Of a stretch of 64,000 nucleotides of DNA, positions 7,942-16,908 are shown one piece after another; the first letter of the stretch is position 1, and each line of letters opens with the position of its first letter. Origin of the DNA: an uncultured Prevotella sp. (GTDB lineage: Bacteria; Bacteroidota; Bacteroidia; Bacteroidales; Bacteroidaceae). The DNA lies in assembly GCA_944321295.1 (NCBI GenBank), contig CALUKU010000004.1, positions 1 through 64,000 of the forward strand, given 5' to 3'. The notes beneath the pieces were generated by a model that had not been told where the DNA came from, did no database searches, and saw only the letters and a program-made list of their open reading frames with translations. The position numbers and the translations under genes were made by a program.

Positions 7942-9239
7942 AAAAGAACCAGATTGATTTTATAACTTTGGGTTGTTCAAAGAATCTTGTTGACAGTGAG
8001 TTGTTGATGAAACAATTCGAGGCTAACGGATATAAATGCACCCATGACAGTAAAAATCCGCAAGGCGAGATTGTTGTTATAAATACTTGCGGATTTATCG
8101 GCGACGCAAAAGAGGAAAGCATTAATACTATACTTGAGTTTGCCGACGCCAAAGAGCGTGGGCGCATAAACAAATTGTATGTCATGGGATGTCTTTCCCA
8201 AAGATACAGGTCGGAACTTGAGAAAGAAATACCCCAGGTTGACAAGTATTACGGAAAGTTTGATTATAAGCAACTGCTTACCGATTTAGGCAAGGCCGAG
8301 ATCGCCTCGTGCATCGGGAAGCGTTCCATTACCACTCCACATCATTATGCTTATATTAAGATAAGCGAAGGATGTGACCGCCATTGTGCTTATTGCGCCA
8401 TACCGTTGATAACGGGCAAGCATGTAAGCCGTCCCGAGCAAGAGATACTTGACGAAGTAAGGTCGTTGGTTGAAGACGGCGTGAAAGAGTTCCAAATCAT
8501 AGCGCAGGAGCTTACGTATTACGGTGTTGACATTGACGGTAAGCAGCATATAGCCGGTTTGATTTCGGATATGGCAGATATTCCCGGTGTTAAATGGATA
8601 CGCCTTCATTACGCTTATCCGACCAATTTCCCATATGAGTTGCTTGATGTTATTCGTGAGAAGCCGAATGTTTGCAAATATCTTGATATTGCCTTGCAGC
8701 ATATATCCGACAATATGCTTACCGCCATGCGGCGCCATATCACCAAGGCTGATACTTATGAGCTTATAGAGCGTATAAGGGAAAAGGTTCCTGGGATGCA
8801 TTTGCGCACGACGTTAATGGTTGGTTTTCCGAACGAAAGCGATGAAGACTTCAATGAACTTATGGAATTCACTAAGTGGGCGCGTTTCGAGCGTATGGGA
8901 GCTTTTGCCTATTCGGAGGAAGAGGGCACATACAGCGCTACGCATTATGAGGACAACATAAGTCCCGAGGTAAAGCAGGCAAGGCTTGACAAGTTGATGG
9001 CTTTGCAGCAAAAAATCAGTTATGAAATAGCCGAAGCTAAGATTGGTAAGGTGTTCAAGGTTGTTATTGACAGGAAGGAAGGGGATTATTATATCGGCAG
9101 AACAGAGTTCAGTTCGCCTGAAGTAGACCCTGAAGTTCTTATTCCTGCAGCAGAAAAGCGATTGCGTGTGGGGGCATTTTATGAAGTCAAGATAACTGAC
9201 GCCGAGGCTTTCGACTTATACGGAACTACATTGTTTTAA
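7938..9239 (+). CDS. rimO: Ribosomal protein S12 methylthiotransferase RimO
   Basis: RimO is a radical-SAM enzyme that adds a methylthio group to an Asp of ribosomal protein S12. The 433-residue protein shows the N-terminal UPF0004 domain (TLGCSKNLVDSELLM and further Cys ligands), the radical-SAM triad CDRHCAYC (near residue 150) and a C-terminal TRAM domain. The start is GTG inside the ftsY stop (GTGA), which implies translational coupling. Position directly after ftsY is common in Bacteroidetes. Confidence 0.96.
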   Translation: MKKNQIDFITLGCSKNLVDSELLMKQFEANGYKCTHDSKNPQGEIVVINTCGFIGDAKEESINTILEFADAKERGRINKLYVMGCLSQRYRSELEKEIPQVDKYYGKFDYKQLLTDLGKAEIASCIGKRSITTPHHYAYIKISEGCDRHCAYCAIPLITGKHVSRPEQEILDEVRSLVEDGVKEFQIIAQELTYYGVDIDGKQHIAGLISDMADIPGVKWIRLHYAYPTNFPYELLDVIREKPNVCKYLDIALQHISDNMLTAMRRHITKADTYELIERIREKVPGMHLRTTLMVGFPNESDEDFNELMEFTKWARFERMGAFAYSEEEGTYSATHYEDNISPEVKQARLDKLMALQQKISYEIAEAKIGKVFKVVIDRKEGDYYIGRTEFSSPEVDPEVLIPAAEKRLRVGAFYEVKITDAEAFDLYGTTLF

Positions 9240-9324
9240 TACTCGGTTTTGCCGGTTGTGAGTAAGATTTATTAGTTCACGTTGTGACTGATTTGTTCTT
9301 ACTCCATTAATAATAAACATTCAG

Positions 9325-9612
9325 ATGAACAACAAAAGTTTTATTTCAGAGTTGTCGCAACGGATGGGCTACACGCAGGATGACACGCAAAAGATGGTCA
9401 ACACCGTGATAGACTCGATGAACGACGCCTTTCAGGAAGGCAACGTTGTGGCCGTTCCGAGATTTGGAACATTTGAGGTGAAGAAGAGATTGGAGCGGAT
9501 AGTCATAAACCCTGGAACAAAACAGCGTATGCTTGTTCCTCCGAAACTTGTCCTAAACTTCAAACCGATTGCTGCAATAAAGGAAAAACTTAAGAATGGA
9601 GGGCAAGGCTGA
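9325..9612 (+). CDS. HU/IHF-family DNA-binding protein
   Basis: The 95-residue protein has the HU fold: helical MNNKSFISELSQRMGYTQDD, the FGTFEVKKR turn and the DNA-embracing arm with INPGTKQRM (the Pro at the arm tip is retained). It ends GGQG. Its stop shares one base with the ATG of the next gene (TGATG), so the two are translationally coupled and may form a heterodimer. Confidence 0.93.
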   Translation: MNNKSFISELSQRMGYTQDDTQKMVNTVIDSMNDAFQEGNVVAVPRFGTFEVKKRLERIVINPGTKQRMLVPPKLVLNFKPIAAIKEKLKNGGQG

Positions 9613-10874
9613 TGGGTAAGATTTCCATTCAAGACATGGCAAAGGCCGTAGCCGACAAGCACGGATTGTCGCAACAAGATGCAGAGGCTTTTGTCACGGC
9701 GCTTTTCGATGTCGTCAACGAAGGTCTGCACGATGACAAGTCGGTTAAAGTGAAAGGTTTAGGTACGTTCAAGGTTATTGACGTGCGTGAGCGTGAGAGC
9801 GTGAATGTCAATACGGGCGAGCGTGTCGTCATTGAAAGTCATGGAAAAATAACGTTTACTCCTGATCCTATTATGCGCGACTTGGTCAACAAGCCGTTTG
9901 CGCAGTTTGAAACCGTTGTTATAAATGACGGCGTCGACTTGGACGAAATGAGTAAAATCCAGACGCAGGAAGACGAGACGGATGATGTGCAGGAAAGCCC
10001 GAAGGATGAAGCAACGCCTGAAGATGACAATGTTGAACCCGTTCAAGAACATACGGTTGAGCCGCTTTTGACGACGGCAACCGACGTAACTCAAATAGAT
10101 GAGGCCGAAAGCGATGAAGAGCCGGCTCGTGAATCTGAGGAAGTGAGTCAAGAGCCTGATGAAATAGAAACTTCGTCGAACGTTAATTCTGAACCGGATG
10201 ATGCTCAGCCGGAGAATCATGCTGACAATGACGGAGAAGAGAACGAGCTTGAAGAGGTTAAAACGCAAGGTGCCAGTCACGAAAACGTCGGCGAAACGTC
10301 AGTGCCCGTAGCGAATGAAGAAACGGTTGTCGTTAGGGTACATGATAAAAAATTATTGTCACGTTACAGGTGGTTGTTGTTTTCTGTCATTGTATTCTTA
10401 GTCGGAGCCATTGCCTTGGGAACAGGCTTTTATCTTGGCAGACGCTCGGTTAAGCCGATTGTAAGATATAAAACGGTTCATATTGTAGGCAAGCACGCCT
10501 TGCCGTCTGCAACAAAAGTGGATAGTCGGAAAGACTCGGTAAAGTCTGAAAATGTCAGCAAGCAACAGCCTGATAAGGTTGAGCCAGTGGAAGACGAGAA
10601 ACCGAAAGAGCGTCCTGCAGTTGAGGTTCAAGAACAAAAGGCCTTACCGCAGGATTTGGTTAATGCCAATGCTATGGTGAAGACCGGTGCCTATCGCATA
10701 GTGGGAACGTCGAAAACCATAACTGTTGGTAAAGGAGAAAGCTTGGAGCGCATTTCGAGGTTTTATCTCGGTGATGGAATGAAGTGTTACATTCAGGTTC
10801 ATAATGGTATAGTGGACGTAAAAGAAGGAATGAAGCTGAAGATTCCGAAGCTTGAGCTGAAAAGGAAAAAATAA
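9612..10874 (+). CDS. Membrane-anchored HU-domain protein with LysM-like C-terminus
   Basis: The 420-residue protein has four parts. Residues 1-95 are an HU/IHF domain (GLGTFKVIDV, VNVNTGERV arm). Residues 100-240 are a very acidic linker rich in Asp, Glu and Ser. A single membrane helix lies near 255-275 (WLLFSVIVFLVGAIALGTGF), followed by a positive RRS. The C-terminal end contains a LysM-like repeat (ITVGKGESLERISRFYLGDG, near 370-415). This predicts DNA binding in the cytosol and peptidoglycan contact outside. Proteins of this layout occur in Bacteroidetes, but the role of tethering DNA to the wall is inference. It is coupled to the HU gene upstream. Confidence 0.85.
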   Translation: MGKISIQDMAKAVADKHGLSQQDAEAFVTALFDVVNEGLHDDKSVKVKGLGTFKVIDVRERESVNVNTGERVVIESHGKITFTPDPIMRDLVNKPFAQFETVVINDGVDLDEMSKIQTQEDETDDVQESPKDEATPEDDNVEPVQEHTVEPLLTTATDVTQIDEAESDEEPARESEEVSQEPDEIETSSNVNSEPDDAQPENHADNDGEENELEEVKTQGASHENVGETSVPVANEETVVVRVHDKKLLSRYRWLLFSVIVFLVGAIALGTGFYLGRRSVKPIVRYKTVHIVGKHALPSATKVDSRKDSVKSENVSKQQPDKVEPVEDEKPKERPAVEVQEQKALPQDLVNANAMVKTGAYRIVGTSKTITVGKGESLERISRFYLGDGMKCYIQVHNGIVDVKEGMKLKIPKLELKRKK

Positions 10875-10897
10875 TGCAGTTGTAGCATTATAAAGTG

Positions 10898-10933
10898 AAA
10901 GGATGTACCGAAAATGAGGTACATCCTTTTTTT
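10898..10933 (+). terminator. Terminator after the HU-LysM gene
   Basis: AAAGGATGTACC pairs with GGTACATCCTTT across an eight-base loop and is followed by TTTTTTT. Confidence 0.9.
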
Positions 10934-10950
10934 GTTAATCCGATGGAGGT

Positions 10951-11035
10951 GTGAAATGCGGCCTTTTGCAGTGCAAAAGGCCGTTAAACGCAGCGTAAAT
11001 GGCGGCCTTTTACAGGCAGAAAGGCCACGTTTTAC
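10951..11035. repeat. CCTTTTGCA word-repeat element, copy 1
   Basis: A perfect palindrome (CGGCCTTTTGCA, one base, then its complement; 10959-10983) is followed by a diverged second unit with GGCGGCCTTTTACAGG and AGAAAGGCC. The same words recur at 34453-34500, 42521-42605 and 52105-52180. The 303-base gap between the HU-LysM gene and the TolC-family gene holds this element, the terminator before it, and a -7-like TACCTTTG at 11147-11154. Confidence 0.6.
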
Positions 11036-11177
11036 ATGACGGGCTGAAAACGTCGGACAGACGTTGCTTATTCACTCTCGTAAAGAAACGGAAAATATGA
11101 ACATATGGCAAGAAAATGTCGTAACGCTAAACCCTGCGCAAACCCTTACCTTTGCAGCGGATAAATGAAACAACGTT

Positions 11178-12500
11178 ATGAAGAGATTATTATTCACATT
11201 TGCCATTACCTGTGCGCTTTTACCTCTTAAGGCGCAGGAAACGCTCACGCTGGGGCAGTGTATCAGCATGGGCATAGAGAACAACCTTCAGCTGAGAACT
11301 AAGCGGAATGAGATTGCGAAGGGTAGGCTCGGCATAACTGAGAACCGCGCAAAACTGCTGCCTCAGATTAGCGCCGTGGCTTCGATGAACGACAATTTCA
11401 GCCCGCCCGTGTCGGTGACGGACGGATCAGCCTACGGTAAACAATACAACGTGACGAAGACGTTGCAATATAACGCCTCGGCCGGACTGCAACTGCAAAT
11501 GCCGCTTTACAACCAGACGCTGCTTACAGCGCTGGAGATTACGAAGATGACCGACCGGCTTAACCACTTGTCTTACGACAAGGCGCGTGACGACCTTATG
11601 GTGCAGATAGCCCGGACGTATTACCTCGCGCAGAGCACGGCCGAGCAGATAGCCATCGTAAAGTCGAACATCGGCCGCCTTGAAGAGTTAAGAAAAATCA
11701 CCGTCGCGTTCTATGACAACGGCATGGCTATGGACGTAGACGTGAAAAGGGTAAACATAAACCTTGAGAACCTTCGTGTGCAGTATGATAACGCGAAAGC
11801 CATGCTCGCACAGCAGGTGAACATGCTGAAATATGTCATCGATTATCCTGCCGACCGCGACATTGCCGTTGCCCCGATGGACTCGGCAAAGGTGGAAACG
11901 GCTGTGCTCGGAGGACTGAGCGAGCAGCTGCCAGAGCTGCAGCTGCTAAAAAGCAAAGGCGAGCTGGCCGTCAAGCAGCATGAGATGATACGGCAGGGCT
12001 ACCTGCCGTCGCTGGCGCTCACCGGCAACTTTACATATTCGGCCTTTACCGATAAGTTCGGCAATTGGTTTCGTTTTGGGCCGTCCAACCATTGGTATAA
12101 CTCGTCCGGCCTTGGCATTACGTTGCGCGTGCCAGTGTTTGACGGGTTGGAGCGCCGCTCGAAGATACGCAAGGCAAAGCTCGACATCGAAAACGTGCGC
12201 ATAGCCTATGATGACGCATTGAAAAGCCTGCGCACACAATATCTCAATGCGGCCAACGACCTGATGAACTGCCGCCGCACCTTCGCCAAGCAGCGTGACA
12301 ACTACCGGCTGGCCGAGGACGTCTATGCCGTCACCACCGACAGATACCGCGAGGGCATATCCTCGATGACCGAGGTGTTGCAGGACGAAATGCGGATGAG
12401 CGAAGCTCAAAACAACTATGTTACGGCCCATTATGACTATCGTGTTACAAACCTTACGCTGCTTAAGCTTACGGGCAGGCTCGATTCGCTGCTTGACTGA
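11178..12500 (+). CDS. TolC-family outer membrane efflux protein
   Basis: The 440-residue protein has a signal peptide (MKRLLFTFAITCALLPLKAQ) and two copies of the TolC/OEP helical hairpin. The family start motif is LTLGQCISMGIENN and the second repeat carries GYLPSLALTGNFTY, VPVFDGLERRSKIRKAKL and a C-terminal MSEAQNNYVTAHYDYRVTNLTLLKLTGRL. It forms the outer membrane channel of a tripartite pump with the next two genes. A -7-like TACCTTTG lies at 11147-11154. Confidence 0.93.
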   Translation: MKRLLFTFAITCALLPLKAQETLTLGQCISMGIENNLQLRTKRNEIAKGRLGITENRAKLLPQISAVASMNDNFSPPVSVTDGSAYGKQYNVTKTLQYNASAGLQLQMPLYNQTLLTALEITKMTDRLNHLSYDKARDDLMVQIARTYYLAQSTAEQIAIVKSNIGRLEELRKITVAFYDNGMAMDVDVKRVNINLENLRVQYDNAKAMLAQQVNMLKYVIDYPADRDIAVAPMDSAKVETAVLGGLSEQLPELQLLKSKGELAVKQHEMIRQGYLPSLALTGNFTYSAFTDKFGNWFRFGPSNHWYNSSGLGITLRVPVFDGLERRSKIRKAKLDIENVRIAYDDALKSLRTQYLNAANDLMNCRRTFAKQRDNYRLAEDVYAVTTDRYREGISSMTEVLQDEMRMSEAQNNYVTAHYDYRVTNLTLLKLTGRLDSLLD

Positions 12501-12570
12501 AACCGACGCGATGGCCGCTGGCATATCAGAGAATAAGAATAAATAATGAATAATTAAATGACATACAAAA

Positions 12571-13668
12571 ATGGAAACACAACAGAATAACATAAAACAG
12601 GGCAATACGCTCAAGCAACAAGCCGTAGAACTCAAGAAGCAACGCATGCGCCGTCGCCTGGCAAGTCTTTTCGGCATGATAATCATCGCGTGCGGAATAG
12701 TGAAGGCGGCAACGGTCTTCGTCGATTACAAACGCACCGAAACAAGTGACGATGCGCAGATAGAGCAATACATCTCGCCGCTAAACCTGCGTGCGTCAGG
12801 ATACATCAAGGAGGTGAGGTTTACCGAGCACCAGAACGTAAGGAAGGGCGACACACTATTAGTGCTTGACGACCGTGAGTACCGCATCAGGGTGATGGAG
12901 GCCGAGGCTGCGCTTAAAGACGCCATGGCCGGAGCCTCGGTGCTCGGGCGGACGTTGCAGACAACGCAGGCGTCGGCAAATGTCTACGAGTCGTCAATCG
13001 CCGAGGTGAAAATACGTCTGGCAAAGCTTGAGAAAGACCGCGCCCGCTACCAGAACCTGCTCGAACGTAATGCTGCCACGCCAATCCAACTTGAGCAGAT
13101 TGAAACCGAATATGAGGCCACTAAGAGGAAACTCGAAGGGCTCGTGAGCCAACAGAAGGCTGCCATGTCGGGCGTCAGCGAGGTTTCAACGCGTCGCCAA
13201 AGCACAGAGGCCGCCATTGAGCGGGCGCGGGCTGCGCTCGAAATGGCCCGCCTGAACCTTTCTTACACCGTCGTGGTGGCGCCGTGCGACGGTAAGCTCG
13301 GCCGACGTTCGGTGGAGGTGGGACAATACGTGCCGGCGGGGCAGACGCTGACATACATCATGCCTGATAAGCAGAAATGGGTCATAGCTAATTATAAGGA
13401 AACGCAGATTGAAAACCTGAAAGTAGGCCAGGAGGTGTCGCTTGCCGTAGACGCGCTTGACGGCCGTGAGTTCAAGGGGCGCATAACGGCCATCTCGGGC
13501 GCCACAGGTTCAAAATATTCGTTAGTGCCTACCGACAACTCTGCCGGCAACTTCGTGAAAATACGCCAGCGCGTGCCTGTGAGGATAGATTTCACCGGGC
13601 TATCAAAGGCCGACAACGAACGCCTTGCGGCAGGCATGATGGTGGTGGTGAAGGCAAAGATGGATTAA
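12571..13668 (+). CDS. HlyD/EmrA-type periplasmic adaptor
   Basis: This 365-residue membrane fusion protein links the inner and outer membrane pump parts. It has one N-terminal membrane helix (SLFGMIIIACGIVKAATVFV), a split biotinyl-lipoyl domain (SGYIKEVRFTEHQNVRKGDTLLVLDD and APCDGKLGRRSVEVGQYVPAG), a coiled-coil hairpin between them, and a beta-barrel domain with GQEVSLAVDALDG. It resembles EmrA/VceA adaptors, which pair with 14-helix MFS exporters such as the following gene. Confidence 0.93.
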   Translation: METQQNNIKQGNTLKQQAVELKKQRMRRRLASLFGMIIIACGIVKAATVFVDYKRTETSDDAQIEQYISPLNLRASGYIKEVRFTEHQNVRKGDTLLVLDDREYRIRVMEAEAALKDAMAGASVLGRTLQTTQASANVYESSIAEVKIRLAKLEKDRARYQNLLERNAATPIQLEQIETEYEATKRKLEGLVSQQKAAMSGVSEVSTRRQSTEAAIERARAALEMARLNLSYTVVVAPCDGKLGRRSVEVGQYVPAGQTLTYIMPDKQKWVIANYKETQIENLKVGQEVSLAVDALDGREFKGRITAISGATGSKYSLVPTDNSAGNFVKIRQRVPVRIDFTGLSKADNERLAAGMMVVVKAKMD

Positions 13669-13744
13669 TTTTTGAGGGTTGGATGTTATGTTCTAATGCG
13701 ATTTGTGCTTAACATTCTCAGTAAAAAATGAAAGCAACAACATT

Positions 13745-15421
13745 ATGAAACAAGGCACGATAAGCCTCACATGCGGGGCAAAATACAAGAATTACCCGTT
13801 CTACGACTGGGTGCCAAAGCCGCTCGGCGTCATCTTGCTGATACTTTTGTTCATACCTATACTCACTGTCGGCGGGGTGTATACCGCCAACAGCGGCGAG
13901 ATGACAAGCGGCTTGGGCATACAGTCTGAACACATTCAGTTCGTCGGCTTCGTCACGTCGATAGGCATGGCGGCTTTCTCGCCGTTCTTTTACCGGCTGG
14001 TGTGCATACGCCGCGAGAAGATGATGTGCGTGGTGGGCTTCTCACTGATGTATCTTTTGAGTTACGTATGCGCCGTCACTGACAGCATTTTCTTGCTGGC
14101 CCTGTGCAGCCTCGTGATGGGGTTCTTGCGCATGGAGCTGATGATGGTTAACCTGTTTACGCTCATCAGGTATGCCTTCGGCATGGAGGCCACGCGCAAC
14201 ATCACGCCGGGTAACGAGCCGTGTGACGAGGACGGATGGGACCGCCTGGACGCTGAAAAGAGTAAAAGCATGCCCATGATATACCTTTTCTTCATGATTC
14301 TCGGACAGCTTGGCACGTCGCTGACAGCATGGTTGGCCTATGAGTATCAGTGGCAGGACGTTTACTATTATATGATGGGTATGACGCTTGTGGCTGTTCT
14401 CGTGGTTCTCGTCACCATGCCTTATCATGACTACGGCAGTCGGCGTTTTCCGATAACGTTCAGTATGTTCGGCAGCGTGGCCGTGTTCTGCGCAATGATG
14501 ACGTGCGGCGTATATGTGCTTGTCTACGGGAAGACGCTCGACTGGTTTGCCGACCCCACCATCGTGCGCTCCGCCGTCCTTACGGTTATCTTCGCCGTCG
14601 TGTTCGTCCGCATGGAGCTGACCCATCGTTCGCCGTATTTTCTTATGGATATCTTCCGTCTGCGCACGGTCAATGTGGGCATAGTGCTGTTCCTGTTGTT
14701 GATGGTTTTCAACACAAGCTCGATGTTTGTCAACGTGTTTACGGGCGTAGGAATGAACATCGACAACTGGCAGAACGCGTCGCTCGGAAACTGGAACATG
14801 CTCGGATATTTCATCGGGGCCGTGATAGCGATAGCGCTCGGGTCGAAAGGCGTAAGGCTGAAATATCTTTTCGGCATAGGCTTCATGCTCATCGGTGTGT
14901 CCGCCTTGTTTATGTATTTCGAGGTGCAGACGGCCGGACTGTATGAAAGGATGAAGTTCCCTGTCGTCATACGCTCCGCCGGCATGATGCTGATTTATTC
15001 GCTTACGGCTGTTTACGCCAACCAGCGCATGCCGTATAAGTATCTCTCGACGTGGATATGTATAATGCTCAGCGTGCGCATGGTTATTGGTCCGGGCATT
15101 GGTTCGGCCGTTTATTCCAATGTGCTTCAGCAGCGTCAGCAACATTATGTCACGCTGCTTGCCGATGACATAGACCGTGTTGACACCCGCTCGGCTGGTG
15201 ATTACGACCGCACCGTGAGCGGAATGTGCCTGCAGGGACGCAGCATGGTTGAGGCGGAGCGCATGGCTGCCACTTCGGCCAAGGGTAAGGTGCAGGTGCA
15301 GGCTACGTTGTCGGCAGTAAAGGAAATGTCGGGTTGGACTTTCTATGGTTGTATGATTTCAATGCTCTTCGTGCTCATTTATCCATATAAGAAGAGGAAA
15401 TTATCTGCTTGGCGTGACTGA
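13745..15421 (+). CDS. DHA2/EmrB-type MFS exporter
   Basis: A 558-residue membrane protein with about 14 hydrophobic helices is read from ATG 13745; an upstream ATG at 13703 would add 14 polar residues and is less likely. Conserved MFS features are weak, but the length, the context after an EmrA-like adaptor and the long loops between helices agree with the DHA2 branch found in Bacteroidetes. It would drive proton-coupled efflux of drugs or similar amphiphiles. The substrate is unknown. The C-terminal part has a long periplasmic loop (QQRQQHYVTLLADDIDRVDT). Confidence 0.85.
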   Translation: MKQGTISLTCGAKYKNYPFYDWVPKPLGVILLILLFIPILTVGGVYTANSGEMTSGLGIQSEHIQFVGFVTSIGMAAFSPFFYRLVCIRREKMMCVVGFSLMYLLSYVCAVTDSIFLLALCSLVMGFLRMELMMVNLFTLIRYAFGMEATRNITPGNEPCDEDGWDRLDAEKSKSMPMIYLFFMILGQLGTSLTAWLAYEYQWQDVYYYMMGMTLVAVLVVLVTMPYHDYGSRRFPITFSMFGSVAVFCAMMTCGVYVLVYGKTLDWFADPTIVRSAVLTVIFAVVFVRMELTHRSPYFLMDIFRLRTVNVGIVLFLLLMVFNTSSMFVNVFTGVGMNIDNWQNASLGNWNMLGYFIGAVIAIALGSKGVRLKYLFGIGFMLIGVSALFMYFEVQTAGLYERMKFPVVIRSAGMMLIYSLTAVYANQRMPYKYLSTWICIMLSVRMVIGPGIGSAVYSNVLQQRQQHYVTLLADDIDRVDTRSAGDYDRTVSGMCLQGRSMVEAERMAATSAKGKVQVQATLSAVKEMSGWTFYGCMISMLFVLIYPYKKRKLSAWRD

Positions 15422-15476
15422 TAGTCCGCCAAGTCAGATAATTTTACTATCTTAGCCGGAAAAAACGTTTACCGTA

Positions 15477-16361
15477 ATGGAATGTTCATTTGATGCGAAT
15501 GTTGCCGGACGGTTATCCTCGTTGCAGGAAAACCTGGCTTGTATGGCCGACGTGTGTTCGTCGGGCGGTGTTGTGGAGGGCTTCCCCGAATATATGTCTG
15601 AAGGTTTTGTGTGCTTCGGCATAGGGCTGATAGTGTGCCATGCGGGCGAGTTTGATTTCGTAGTGTCGGGCAAGGAGTACACGGCGTGCGGAGGCCAGAC
15701 CGTATTCATTCCGGTCGGGGCGTTTTTCAGCGTAGGCAGGCAGTCGCCGGGCTTGCGGCTTAGCATTATCGTTTATAAGACGGAACCTATACGTTACGTG
15801 CTCGGAACGATGGTCCATTCGGTGCATCTTTACGCCCGCATGTCGCCTGAAAGGCATTGCGTGTGGCATACCGGTTGCGAGGCGGAGATAGCAGGGTACA
15901 TCTCGCTTATTGGTGCGGAGCCTCCACGGACAGACGACTTCTTTGCCGTAAACGAGCGCAAGCTGTTGCTCTTGTCGCTTACGTACAGGCTTTGTATGGT
16001 TTTCAGTGATAAGTATCTTGGCGGAGGCTCGGCCGATGCGCGGCGTACGGAAACGTTCCTTAAGCTCATAAGGCTTATTGACCGTTATTACATGTCTGAG
16101 CGCGGCGTGGCTTTTTATGCCGCCAAGTTGTTCTTGTCGCCCAAATATCTTTCGGAATTGTCAAAGTCGGTGTGCGGATATACGGTGCAGGAGCTTATCT
16201 TCAAGGCCATCACGCGCAGGGCAATGGCCTTGCTTGACAGCACGAACAAGACCGTGGCCGAGATTTCTGAAGAGTTCAATTTCCCTAATCCGTCGAGCTT
16301 CGGCACTTTCTTCAAGAAGCAGACTGGCGTTTCTCCTCAAAAGTACCGTGACCGATTGTAG
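15477..16361 (+). CDS. AraC-family transcriptional regulator
   Basis: The 294-residue protein has a cupin-like N-terminal sensing domain (residues 40-140) and a C-terminal AraC double helix-turn-helix. The first helix pair is VAFYAAKLFLSPKYLSELSK and the second NKTVAEISEEFNFPNPSSFG, ending in the signature FFKKQTGVSPQKYRDRL. It lies 56 bases after the exporter on the same strand and is the likely local regulator of the efflux operon, either from the same transcript or from its own promoter in the gap. Confidence 0.92.
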   Translation: MECSFDANVAGRLSSLQENLACMADVCSSGGVVEGFPEYMSEGFVCFGIGLIVCHAGEFDFVVSGKEYTACGGQTVFIPVGAFFSVGRQSPGLRLSIIVYKTEPIRYVLGTMVHSVHLYARMSPERHCVWHTGCEAEIAGYISLIGAEPPRTDDFFAVNERKLLLLSLTYRLCMVFSDKYLGGGSADARRTETFLKLIRLIDRYYMSERGVAFYAAKLFLSPKYLSELSKSVCGYTVQELIFKAITRRAMALLDSTNKTVAEISEEFNFPNPSSFGTFFKKQTGVSPQKYRDRL

Positions 16362-16430
16362 CTGGTTGCAAATCAAAAGTTAAGGCATGTAGCCGTGCGA
16401 AGAAATGGTCGGGCAATGATTTGTGGATAT

Positions 16431-16476
16431 AAAAAACAGCTAAAATATGAACTATTTTAGCTGTCTTCGTTGTTTT
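16431..16476 (+). terminator. Terminator after the AraC gene
   Basis: ACAGCTAAAAT (16436-16446) pairs perfectly with ATTTTAGCTGT (16454-16464) across seven bases, followed by CTTCGTTGTTTTT. The A-run before it (AAAAAA) makes it usable by the minus-strand tRNA-Phe transcript as well. Confidence 0.85.
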
Positions 16477-16489
16477 TAAACTTTCTTTG

Positions 16490-16562
16490 TGGTACCACCA
16501 GGAATCGAACCGGGGACACAAGGATTTTCAGTCCTTTGCTCTACCAACTGAGCTATGGCACC
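16490..16562 (-). tRNA. tRNA-Phe (GAA)
   Basis: On the minus strand, acceptor GGTGCCA pairs with TGGTACC (one G-T pair). The anticodon loop CTGAAAA carries GAA, and the T arm reads GGTTCGATTCC. No CCA is encoded. A -7-like TACCTTTG lies on the minus strand at 16585-16592, about 23 bases upstream. Confidence 0.95.
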
Positions 16563-16908
16563 ATCATGTCGCTGTTTGCGTGTGCAAAGGTAGTAAAAAG
16601 TTTATAAATAACAGATGTTTCGATAACGGGAATTGTATATTTTAACTTCTTTTTTCATTTGAAGGTGTGTACTTGAGGCTTTCAAGCTGTAATCTGCCAT
16701 TGTGCAAACTGATAGTCGATTGTTGGTTGAGGTTATTTTTCGTCATGAAGTATGATTGCCTTCTGAAGGGCGTTTGTTCTCTTTTTTATGATATGAAAAA
16801 GCCTTGCGCCATACAACAAAGATGGCGCAAGGCATGTATTGTGTTTTTAGTCGGCCTGTGTTCGCATTTCAGCCTGTGGCTAAAATGGTTTTAGTGGGGT
16901 GGGAGAGG
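16563..16908. other. Intergenic gap between tRNA-Phe and thiL
   Basis: This 346-base gap holds the tRNA-Phe promoter element at 16585-16592 (minus) and the thiL terminator at 16796-16833. I see no coding potential between them. Confidence 0.6.
16796..16833 (-). terminator. Terminator of thiL
   Basis: GCCTTGCGCCAT (16801-16812) pairs perfectly with ATGGCGCAAGGC (16822-16833). Read on the minus strand the hairpin is followed by TTTTTC, so it ends thiL transcription about 75 bases after its stop. Confidence 0.88.

Noticed and set aside
13703..13744. Upstream ATG of the MFS exporter
   Set aside because: It adds 14 residues not expected before the cytosolic start of this family; ATG 13745 fits better.
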